DNA of 14,345 nt from JAFDVL01 sp043736395 (lineage in GTDB: Bacteria; Acidobacteriota; Blastocatellia; RBC074): assembly GCA_043736395.1 (NCBI GenBank), contig JAYTCQ010000332.1:1-14345 (forward strand). Direction: 5' to 3'. This document shows positions 7,990 to 13,811 of this stretch, piece after piece. The notes beneath the pieces were generated by a model. That model was not told the DNA's origin. It saw nothing but the letters and a program-made list of their open reading frames with translations, and ran no database searches. Each line of letters begins with the position of its first letter. Position 1 is the first letter of the stretch. The position numbers and the translations under genes were made by a program.

Positions 7990-8026
7990 ATTCTTCCGAA
8001 TCCAGGGTGAATTACACAGGGGAAAA

Positions 8027-8067
8027 TTGTTTATCGTATGATGAGTTTTTGATACTAACTGTAACAA
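8027..8067 (-). promoter_or_regulatory. Copy 1 of a 41-base element shared by two minus-strand genes
   Basis: This stretch aligns without gaps to 11290-11330 at 31 of 41 positions. On the plus strand the conserved cores are TTGTTT, TATGATG, GTTTTTGATA and ACAA. It lies 205 bases upstream of the HD-GYP start, in the same orientation relative to its gene as the other copy. It may be a promoter or activator site. I see no standard -35/-10 pair with 17-base spacing in it. Confidence 0.45.
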
Positions 8068-8143
8068 ATGAAAAGGCGTATGAACTACTGGCAGCGAAAT
8101 CAAAGGAAGGTAACTAGAAAAAATAGATGCGAGTCGGGAGGTG

Positions 8144-8222
8144 GTAGACAGTAGACGGAAGACAGTAGTTTTTCCTCACAGATTGACCAGATATGTTCTA
8201 CTGACCACCGTCCACCGTCTAC
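8144..8222. repeat. Inverted pair of GTAGACR heptamer tracts downstream of the GNAT gene
   Basis: The left arm (8144-8168) is built of heptamers GTAGACA, GTAGACG, GAAGACA and a final GTAG. The right arm (8198-8222), read on the minus strand, is GTAGACG, GTGGACG, GTGGTCA, GTAG. The arms match at 20 of 25 positions around a 29-base spacer. The right arm ends four bases from the GNAT stop, so a transcript of that gene would fold here. The structure may end transcription, or it may be a dispersed intergenic repeat. Confidence 0.65.
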
Positions 8223-8226
8223 TAAT

Positions 8227-9114
8227 TTAGACTGCCAAGGGTGTCAGGTACCTTGCCTGATATTCGCTCTGATTCACAAATCCCGCGTATTCATAAATGT
8301 GGCGTGCAACGGTTTCTTCCGGCTCTACAACCAGGCAAACGGACTGTTGCTGTTGCAAGCGTTGCTCGGTGAGTTCAGCGACACACTCTTTCGCAATATT
8401 GCGACCGCGAAATTCGGGGTGTGTCCAGATGCCTTCCAGATAAATGGCGGTGGGGGTCACACTTTGCAATTCGACCTTAAAAACGAGCTGTCCTGATTCC
8501 AACTTGATCCATGTCCGTCCAAGTTCGATGCGCACTCTCACGCGCTCACGAAAGCCATCAGGATCAACCACGCGGGGATCAACCCTTGTTGCTTCCAGAT
8601 GAAGTTGGCCTTGCACTTCAAGGATGGCATCAAGGTGTTCGAGATTGGCTTGCTGTAGTTGTAATTGTGGCGCCGTTGGGCGCACGGCCTTTTCGCAGAC
8701 GTACCAACAAAGTTCCCGCGTAGTTTGCGTTTCTCGTCCACCCGCAGCCAGGAGTTGCCCGAAGAGTTCAACTTCAGCTCGGGGGCCGAAGACCACGAAG
8801 CCTTTCGCTTTAATTTCGCATACGGTGCGTGCGAAATCAGGAAGCGCGGCAGCATCACCGCAGAACATTATTTGATGACCGAGCAGGGCGACTGCGGCTA
8901 ACTCATCATTACTGAACCAGCCAAAAAACTGGCCTCTCAGTTTAGGCGAGCAAAGGCCGTGGTCGTCAATGAGTCCTCGCAGGAAAACGCTTTCGAGCGG
9001 ATAGCTTTGTAATAAGTGCTTCGCTGCTGCCCGGTCATTTTCAGTTAGTTCGCGGACGCTCTGATGCGACGATTGAAAATGTTCCTGCTGATATGTTTGT
9101 AATGCTTGTTTCAT
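8227..9114 (-). CDS. Two-domain GNAT family N-acetyltransferase
   Basis: A 295-residue cytoplasmic protein. The C-terminal half (about 150-290) is a GNAT acetyltransferase: the IYLEGIWTHPEFRGRNIAKE segment (224-243) is motif A with the acetyl-CoA loop R236-G-R-N-I-A241, where asparagine stands at the usual fourth-position glycine. VCLVVEPEETVARHIYEYAGF is the following strand and helix, split here as VCLVVEPEE and ARHIYEYAGF (about 259-279). The N-terminal half (about 15-140) resembles the DUF4081-type or duplicated GNAT-like domain often fused before such enzymes. The first 20 residues are rich in glutamine. The acceptor substrate is unknown. ATG 9114 is chosen because AGGGAGG at 9118-9124 lies three bases upstream; the TTG at 9150 has no such site. 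It follows the protease by 53 bases on the same strand and may be co-transcribed. Confidence 0.8.
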   Translation of the reverse strand: MKQALQTYQQEHFQSSHQSVRELTENDRAAAKHLLQSYPLESVFLRGLIDDHGLCSPKLRGQFFGWFSNDELAAVALLGHQIMFCGDAAALPDFARTVCEIKAKGFVVFGPRAEVELFGQLLAAGGRETQTTRELCWYVCEKAVRPTAPQLQLQQANLEHLDAILEVQGQLHLEATRVDPRVVDPDGFRERVRVRIELGRTWIKLESGQLVFKVELQSVTPTAIYLEGIWTHPEFRGRNIAKECVAELTEQRLQQQQSVCLVVEPEETVARHIYEYAGFVNQSEYQARYLTPLAV

Positions 9115-9117
9115 AAA

Positions 9118-9124
9118 CCTCCCT
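9118..9124 (-). promoter_or_regulatory. Strong ribosome binding site AGGGAGG for the GNAT gene
   Basis: On the minus strand AGGGAGG is followed by TTT and then ATG at 9114. It fixes the start 12 codons downstream of the longest possible reading frame. Confidence 0.75.
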
Positions 9125-9167
9125 GAAAACTTCGTGAATTTAAATGTCAAAATACGAAGCTGTCAGG

Positions 9168-11222
9168 TTATGGTGCCGGCTGCATTCCAGTCGTGTTGTC
9201 GCCCATTAACGCGGAACCTTTGATCACTGAATTCGCTGTAGCTGTTCCTTCGGCTAAGACCTGTCCATCAGCTAACACCGCACCATCGGCCAATACCGCG
9301 CCATCAGCCAAGACTGCGCCGTCGGCTAATATCGCGCCACTGGTGAAGACGATATTTGCGGCATCTGCCAAAACGGCTCCACTTGTGGTAACCAGAAAGG
9401 CTCCGGGTTTGAAGGTTGCACTATAGGTTTTTCCGGTGACCAGTTGGAACGCCGTCCCGCTGTAAGTGGTAGCGTCAGCCAACACCGCACCGTTAGCATA
9501 AACGCCCTGCCAATATTGCATTAGCGGACTGCCATACAGGAATCCGTAATTCGTCACGATGCCTTGTCCCCACTTGACGGTTTGACCGGCAATGATGCTT
9601 TGTTGCGTTGGTAAGGCTGCCGTCAGCAGTGCCGTACCATTTGTGGTTGGCAGTGTTGGTTTAATTAATCGTGCTAATCTAACTGCGCCATCCACATTCA
9701 GCTCACCCGCGCCTTGTTCCAGCATGTTGAAGCCTGCCAGCGGTTGCGCCGTATACATCAGAATTGCCTTCACCATATTTGGCGTCAAATTCGGATTCGT
9801 GTGAATGAGTAGAAGTGCCGCACCAGAGACAATTGGAGCAGACATTGATGTTCCACTCAGGTACATCAATTTATCCGTTGAAACGGTAGTGCTTCCAGTC
9901 CCCAGTGTCGGATACTGGGAAATCAATTTGTTAGCAGTGCTATTGTAACTTGACCTTGCGCCGATCAGTTTATTACCGGGAGCAATCAAATCAGGTTTAA
10001 TTAAATTGTCATATTTTCTTACCCCATTAACTGTCGCATAGCTGCGTGTTGGTCCTCGTGAACTAAAGGTAGTAACTGTATCATCGGAGCGGGTATTCGT
10101 GCCGAAAGTATTGGCTGCGCCGACAGTAATCACCGAGGGATCATTCCCTGGTGAATGGATGGCTCCATAAACCTTTCTACCATTCAAATCCTTACCGTAG
10201 TTACCTGCCGCGCAAACGACTACGATTCCAGCATTCCACGCTCGACGAGCTGCCAGGCAGAGCGGATCATTTTTATAGCTATCTTTGGCAATGGTACCTA
10301 AGCTCATGTTGATAACCCGGATATTCCAATTTGTTTTATTCGCGACGCACCAATCAAGCGCAGCAATCAGGTTGCTGGTTGTTCCCTGACCGTTGCTATC
10401 CAAGACACGAAGGCTAAGGATATTTGATCCACCAGCAACTCCTGAGTAGCTAGCATTGTTTAAGGTGTAGTCTCCTCCAAACATTGTCGTGACGTGTGTG
10501 CCGTGTCCATAAGGATCACCCAAAATGTTTTGACCGGTAAAATCATTTTGATAAACGACTTTGTTGGTTCCACTGGAAGACACCCATTTCATCAGGCTAT
10601 GATTTGTATCAATTCCGCTATCAATTACAGCAATATGTCCTACCCCGCCATCAAGCCAGGTGTTGGGATCGGTATCACCTTTGTCAACGATGCCAGAGTT
10701 CATAGATCCGGTAGTATCTGATACGTGTCCGGAGGCTGACACCGGACGATCCGGGCTAATGTAGGCAATGTCATTGTCGGCAGCCAATAAACGAACCATG
10801 TTCCGCGGCACTTCAACGATGGAAAGCCCCAGTCTTTCCAGTCTGCGCGTGGAGCGTCCACCCAGCTGCGCCAGTTTTTCCTGTTTGACAATTTCCGGCG
10901 TGTTGTCAGCGAATTGGACGATGAAGCTCTGTTTTTCTTCAGGATTAATGTCGACAGAGGGAATCGTAACTCCGTTGATGCGTGAGCGTTCTGCACGTGA
11001 AACCGTTTCGCGGCGCGAACGTAATGTTTCTCTGGTACGACCAGTGTTCGAAGATTTTTCATCATCCTTGGTCAGGATTTCTTCCAGATCTGGAGCGAGT
11101 TTTGATTCGCCTCCGCGGTTACCACGAACTTCTTCACGCGTCAGGCGATCAGGAGAGGCGGCAAGTGTAAATGATGGCACATTCAAAATTCCGATTAAAG
11201 CAAAAACGATTAGTTTATTCAT
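9168..11222 (-). CDS. Secreted subtilisin-like serine protease (S8) with C-terminal GAVLAD repeats
   Basis: A 684-residue preproprotein. Signal peptide about 1-22; charged low-complexity stretch about 25-85; I9-like propeptide about 97-160 (SFIVQFADNTPEIV start, AYISPDRPV end); S8 catalytic domain about 190-520. The triad is D201 in VIDSGID, H240 in GHGTHV and S459 in SGTSMSAP, with oxyanion N341 in AAGNYG. All key residues are intact. The C-terminal tail has GAVLAD-type units at 578-583 and 615-620, then five tandem hexapeptides at 629-658 (GAILAD, three GAVLAD, GQVLAE). Acidobacterial S8 proteases with short repeated tails of this style are familiar to me; the tail could be a surface-binding or structural repeat. 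GGTGA at 11229-11233 is the ribosome binding site. A 41-base element shared with the HD-GYP gene lies 67 bases upstream. It is presumably a scavenging protease. Confidence 0.92.
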   Translation of the reverse strand: MNKLIVFALIGILNVPSFTLAASPDRLTREEVRGNRGGESKLAPDLEEILTKDDEKSSNTGRTRETLRSRRETVSRAERSRINGVTIPSVDINPEEKQSFIVQFADNTPEIVKQEKLAQLGGRSTRRLERLGLSIVEVPRNMVRLLAADNDIAYISPDRPVSASGHVSDTTGSMNSGIVDKGDTDPNTWLDGGVGHIAVIDSGIDTNHSLMKWVSSSGTNKVVYQNDFTGQNILGDPYGHGTHVTTMFGGDYTLNNASYSGVAGGSNILSLRVLDSNGQGTTSNLIAALDWCVANKTNWNIRVINMSLGTIAKDSYKNDPLCLAARRAWNAGIVVVCAAGNYGKDLNGRKVYGAIHSPGNDPSVITVGAANTFGTNTRSDDTVTTFSSRGPTRSYATVNGVRKYDNLIKPDLIAPGNKLIGARSSYNSTANKLISQYPTLGTGSTTVSTDKLMYLSGTSMSAPIVSGAALLLIHTNPNLTPNMVKAILMYTAQPLAGFNMLEQGAGELNVDGAVRLARLIKPTLPTTNGTALLTAALPTQQSIIAGQTVKWGQGIVTNYGFLYGSPLMQYWQGVYANGAVLADATTYSGTAFQLVTGKTYSATFKPGAFLVTTSGAVLADAANIVFTSGAILADGAVLADGAVLADGAVLADGQVLAEGTATANSVIKGSALMGDNTTGMQPAP
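9249..9338 (-). repeat. Five in-frame 18-base repeats encoding the hexapeptide tail of the protease
   Basis: Five 18-base units encode GAILAD, GAVLAD (three times) and GQVLAE. The DNA units differ mainly at third codon positions (for example GCT/GCC for alanine and TTA/TTG for leucine), while the peptide is kept. Confidence 0.85.
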
Positions 11223-11289
11223 GGAAATTCACCAAAGCTATTAAGTTCTTGGGGGAACAACTGCGACACTTGAATTTAACTCTGCAACT

Positions 11290-11330
11290 TTGTTTGTTTT
11301 ATGATGTGTTTTTGATAACTGCCGTGACAA
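11290..11330 (-). promoter_or_regulatory. Copy 2 of the 41-base shared element, upstream of the protease
   Basis: This is the second member of the pair with 8027-8067 (31 of 41 identical, no gaps). It lies 67-108 bases upstream of the protease ATG. On the minus strand the core reads ATCAAAAACACATCATA. The placement suggests the promoter region of the protease. Confidence 0.5.
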
Positions 11331-11452
11331 TTGGAAGTTAGTGCCGATTAGACCTGCCAAGACATTGCCGAGTTTGAACTTTGCAATATTTCAGACATAT
11401 AACGGTTTGCGTCGGACACGAATTTAGGATTCATTCAGTTGCGTGCGTCGTA

Positions 11453-11551
11453 TCAGTAGCTCGCGCGTCAGCAAGGGCTGCCTCGACATTAATGCCTTCG
11501 CTTCAACGAACGTCTTTCGGGAGCAGCCCTTGCTGACGCGTGGGCTACTGA
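11453..11551. repeat. Inverted-repeat element with 29-base arms
   Basis: The arms at 11453-11481 and 11523-11551 match at 27 of 29 positions and enclose a 41-base centre. The shared core of the arm is CGCGTCAGCAAGGGCTGC in the left arm. Outer ends are TCAGTAGC and GCTACTGA. The centre codes for nothing visible. An RNA from either strand would form a very stable hairpin. I read it as a non-autonomous dispersed repeat. Confidence 0.75.
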
Positions 11552-11752
11552 CCATTCGTTTCTACACAAGTATTCCAGCTCCGTAGGAGTGAAATATTTA
11601 TAGGAGTTACGCTACCAAATTACCATGCTCCCACGGAGCGACATCTGAGGCTCCGATGGAGCTAAAAGCCAATATTTACGGGCTTGCTATAAACATTCCG
11701 CTCCGCTGGAGCTTAAATCAATCGGACTTGTGTAGAAATGAATGCTACTGAC
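11545..11752. mobile_element. MITE-like 192-base element with 8-base flanking direct repeats
   Basis: The element proper runs 11553-11744. Its terminal inverted repeats are CATTCGTTTCTACACAAGT (11553-11571) and ACTTGTGTAGAAATGAATG (11726-11744), matching at 18 of 19 positions. The 8-mer CTACTGAC occurs immediately outside both ends (11545-11552 and 11745-11752), as a target-site duplication would. No transposase is encoded, so any movement would need an enzyme from elsewhere. Several IS families make 8-base duplications, and I cannot assign one. Confidence 0.65.
11578..11712. repeat. Four GCTCC-NNN-GGAGC mini-hairpins inside the MITE-like element
   Basis: Units lie at 11578-11590 (loop GTA, last base imperfect), 11627-11639 (loop CAC), 11650-11662 (loop GAT) and 11700-11712 (loop GCT). 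Stems are the same and the three-base loops all differ. A further small hairpin AAGCC/GGCTT lies at 11666-11685. Confidence 0.75.
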
Positions 11753-11784
11753 ACTGAGTCGCTGACATTTGAAATCCGCTATAA

Positions 11785-11804
11785 AGAATTCAGTCTCGAA
11801 TTCT
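11785..11804. promoter_or_regulatory. Palindrome AGAATTC-N6-GAATTCT, candidate operator
   Basis: Perfect 7-base arms flank AGTCTC, ending 17 bases before the -35 box of the promoter at 11822. The position suits an activator or repressor dimer, but no regulator gene is nearby. Confidence 0.35.
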
Positions 11805-11821
11805 GGACGGATTGATTTTTG

Positions 11822-11850
11822 TTGACTCTGATTCTCACCGCACGTATAAA
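11822..11850 (+). promoter_or_regulatory. Sigma-70-type promoter of the CRTAC1-type gene
   Basis: TTGACT (11822-11827) and TATAAA (11845-11850) are separated by exactly 17 bases. Transcription would begin near 11857, leaving a leader of about 58 bases before the ATG at 11915. Confidence 0.6.
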
Positions 11851-11914
11851 CCTTCCTCCAATTACCGCGCCCTTGGTTATACCTGCAAGCAACTTACATT
11901 TTCGACACACCCTT

Positions 11915-13756
11915 ATGAAATTACTCTGTGTTTTGCTCGGCTTATTTTCAATGCCCGTGTTTTCTCAAAGCAATGTTACCTTTTCTGATATTACGAAAGC
12001 CTCAGGCATCAACTTCATCAATCAATCATCACCAGAAAAACGCTTCATCATCGAAAGTATGGGTGGTGGCGTCGCGTTTTTTGATTTTGATAACGATGGC
12101 AAGCTCGATATTTATTTGGTGAATTCGTACTCCGTCGAAGATGCCCGAAAAAATAAACCACGCCCACCCGCCTCGCTCTATCAGAATTTGGGGAATGGCA
12201 AATTTGTAGACGTCGCCCTCACCGCCGGTGTCGCGAATCCTGGTTGGGCGATGGGCGTCAATGTGGCCGATTTCGACAATGACGGATTTGATGATTTATT
12301 CGTCACCTGTTTCGGAGCCAATAAACTTTATCGAAATTTGGGCAACGGAAAATTTGCGGATGTTACCGCGAAGTCGAAATTAGGCTTGAGCAGCTTTTCC
12401 ACCGGAGCAGCTTGGGGAGATTACGATAAAGACGGCAGACTGGATTTGTATGTGAGCGGATATGTGGATTTTGGCGTAGCGGGAATCGCTGAACCGAGCG
12501 GAGCTACCGATCAAATGTGGGGTCATGCGGCTTCTGAAAATCCTAAAGCTTCATCAGCCAGAATTTCCTCGCCAAAGCCCTTGCCTGAACTCAAAACAAA
12601 TCGCCCGCATCCGGTGTTTTGGGGAGGAGTTAAAACTCAGGCAAGAAGCCAGGCACGAAGCCAAACAGGAAGTCAGGTACAGGAGCCTGTTAAGGGCGAC
12701 ACGTGCAGCTATCGTGGTGTCAGCGTCCAGTGCGGGCCACGTGGACTCGCAGGTGCGGACGATCATCTTTATCACAACAACGGCGACGGAACGTTCACGG
12801 ATGTCACGATCAAAGCTGGCGTCGAAGACAAGAATAAATTTTACGGCTTGGGTGTGAAATGGACGGATTTTGATGATGATGGTTGGCTGGATATTTTTGT
12901 CGCGAACGATGCGACTCCAAATTATGCGTATCGAAATAATCATGATGGAACATTCACAGAAGAAGGCCTCGTCCGTGGTGTGGCGGTAGATGGGAATGGT
13001 CTGGAGCAGGGTTGCATGGGCGTCAGCATTGGTGATTATGATCGTGACGGGAAATTGGATATGGCAATTTCGAATTTTGCTGACCAATATAATGTGATTT
13101 ATAAAAATGGTGTGAAGGGCAACTTTTCGGACGCGACGAAGGCGACTAACACTGCGGATTCCAGCTTGCCATTTGTAGGTTGGGGATTGCGCTGGTTTGA
13201 TTACGACAATGATGGCTGGCTAGATTTAATGGTCGCGAATGGTGGAGTCTACCCACAACTTGAAGGCGCTTTTTCCGGTAGCGAATACCGACAACGAAAA
13301 CTTTTTTATCGGAATTTGCGCAACGGTACATTCGCTGAAATTGGTACGCAGCTCGGTTCAGCTTTGTCAGCGCGGAGAGTTTCACGCGGTGCGGCCTGGG
13401 GCGATTTTGATAACGATGGTGATTTGGATGTGATTGTAAATGAAATTGATGGCGCGCCTTCGTTACTCAGAAATGACAGCGGACACACGGCAGGGAATTG
13501 GTTGATGCTGAAACTGCAAGGTACCAGATCGAATCGCAACGCAGTCGGCGCGAAAGTAACAGTGAAGGCCGGCACGCTAACGCAGGTACAAGAAATTTAC
13601 GCTGGAGACAGTTATTTGTCCCACTCAGATTGGCGGTTACATTTTGGATTTGGTACAGCGAAAACAATTGATGAAATCGAAATCAAATGGCCGAATGGCA
13701 AAATCGAAAAGAAAACGAAAATTGCCGTGAATCAAATCATGAAAATCATCGAGTAA
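11915..13756 (+). CDS. Secreted FG-GAP/VCBS repeat protein with ASPIC/UnbV domain (CRTAC1 family)
   Basis: A 613-residue protein with a signal peptide (about 1-18, MKLLCVLLGLFSMPVFSQ). Seven FG-GAP/VCBS blades carry calcium-binding DxDxDG loops: FDFDNDGKLD (56-65), DFDNDGFDD, DYDKDGRLD, DFDDDGWLD, DYDRDGKLD, DYDNDGWLD and DFDNDGDLD (497-505). The end (about 523-613) is an ASPIC/UnbV domain with NAVGAKVTV and the IKWPNGK segment. The conserved YRG-x(5)-CGPRG block is at 266-277. Between blade three and that block is an insert of about 75 residues with QARSQARSQTGSQVQ at 242-256. The fold is a beta-propeller, usually for binding, adhesion or surface display; no enzyme activity can be inferred. 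ATG 11915 is chosen because it begins the signal peptide and lies downstream of the promoter. No clear Shine-Dalgarno is seen. Confidence 0.88.
   Translation: MKLLCVLLGLFSMPVFSQSNVTFSDITKASGINFINQSSPEKRFIIESMGGGVAFFDFDNDGKLDIYLVNSYSVEDARKNKPRPPASLYQNLGNGKFVDVALTAGVANPGWAMGVNVADFDNDGFDDLFVTCFGANKLYRNLGNGKFADVTAKSKLGLSSFSTGAAWGDYDKDGRLDLYVSGYVDFGVAGIAEPSGATDQMWGHAASENPKASSARISSPKPLPELKTNRPHPVFWGGVKTQARSQARSQTGSQVQEPVKGDTCSYRGVSVQCGPRGLAGADDHLYHNNGDGTFTDVTIKAGVEDKNKFYGLGVKWTDFDDDGWLDIFVANDATPNYAYRNNHDGTFTEEGLVRGVAVDGNGLEQGCMGVSIGDYDRDGKLDMAISNFADQYNVIYKNGVKGNFSDATKATNTADSSLPFVGWGLRWFDYDNDGWLDLMVANGGVYPQLEGAFSGSEYRQRKLFYRNLRNGTFAEIGTQLGSALSARRVSRGAAWGDFDNDGDLDVIVNEIDGAPSLLRNDSGHTAGNWLMLKLQGTRSNRNAVGAKVTVKAGTLTQVQEIYAGDSYLSHSDWRLHFGFGTAKTIDEIEIKWPNGKIEKKTKIAVNQIMKIIE
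12638..12682 (+). repeat. Degenerate 12-base repeats coding QARS-type tetrapeptides
   Basis: Four imperfect 12-base units (AGGCAAGAAGCC, AGGCACGAAGCC, AAACAGGAAGTC, then a partial) encode QARSQARSQTGSQVQ inside the CRTAC1-type gene. The frame is kept. Confidence 0.65.
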
Positions 13757-13764
13757 AGCATGGA

Positions 13765-13781
13765 GTACAAGCTTCCTGTAC
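13765..13781. terminator. Weak hairpin between convergent genes
   Basis: GTACA (13765-13769) and TGTAC (13777-13781) pair around a 7-base loop in the 55-base gap between the CRTAC1-type and AAA ATPase genes. There is no T run, so a terminator role is only a positional guess. Confidence 0.2.
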
Positions 13782-13811
13782 AGTTGGTCACGGCCACTTC
13801 TAGTTCAGTTG

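Larger units (their letters stand above)
7822..8226. other. 405-base intergenic stretch upstream of the HD-GYP gene
   Basis: No credible gene is present. From right to left it holds an inverted pair of heptamer tracts (8144-8222), a 41-base element shared with the protease upstream region (8027-8067), and a 7-base palindrome (7964-7989). The remaining sequence, about 7822-7960, shows no clear motif beyond a weak AGG about 12 bases before the GTG start. Confidence 0.6.
11223..11914. other. About 690 bases of gene-free DNA between divergent genes
   Basis: This stretch separates the protease (minus) from the CRTAC1-type gene (plus). It contains the shared 41-base element (11290-11330), a 99-base inverted-repeat element (11453-11551), a 192-base MITE-like element (11553-11744), a palindrome (11785-11804) and a promoter (11822-11850). 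Nothing recognisable was seen in 11331-11452. Confidence 0.7.

Noticed and set aside
8068..8154. 28-codon plus-strand reading frame in the intergenic stretch
   Set aside because: It has no ribosome binding site, runs from the shared 41-base element into the heptamer repeat, and its product has no recognisable features.
7822..8226. c-di-GMP riboswitch or other leader RNA upstream of the HD-GYP gene
   Set aside because: I could not find the conserved core of a known riboswitch; only a short 7-base palindrome is present.
9115..9150. GNAT start at TTG 9150
   Set aside because: No ribosome binding site precedes it, while AGGGAGG stands directly before ATG 9114.
9249..9338. CRISPR array
   Set aside because: The 18-base units are directly adjacent without spacers and are an in-frame protein repeat.
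10768..11244. Plus-strand reading frame of 158 codons opposite the protease N-terminus
   Set aside because: It lies wholly over the protease coding strand, whose signal peptide and propeptide are clear. It is a shadow of that gene.
11331..11452. tRNA or small RNA gene
   Set aside because: No cloverleaf, TTCGANNC-type T-loop, or hairpin with a T run could be found.
11578..11712. CRISPR array or attachment site
   Set aside because: The repeated units are 13-base palindromes at irregular spacing with no cas genes and no integrase nearby.
11819..11914. Longer CRTAC1-type frame starting at TTG 11819
   Set aside because: The start would lie inside the promoter region, with the -35 box within the coding sequence. 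ATG 11915 begins a clean signal peptide.
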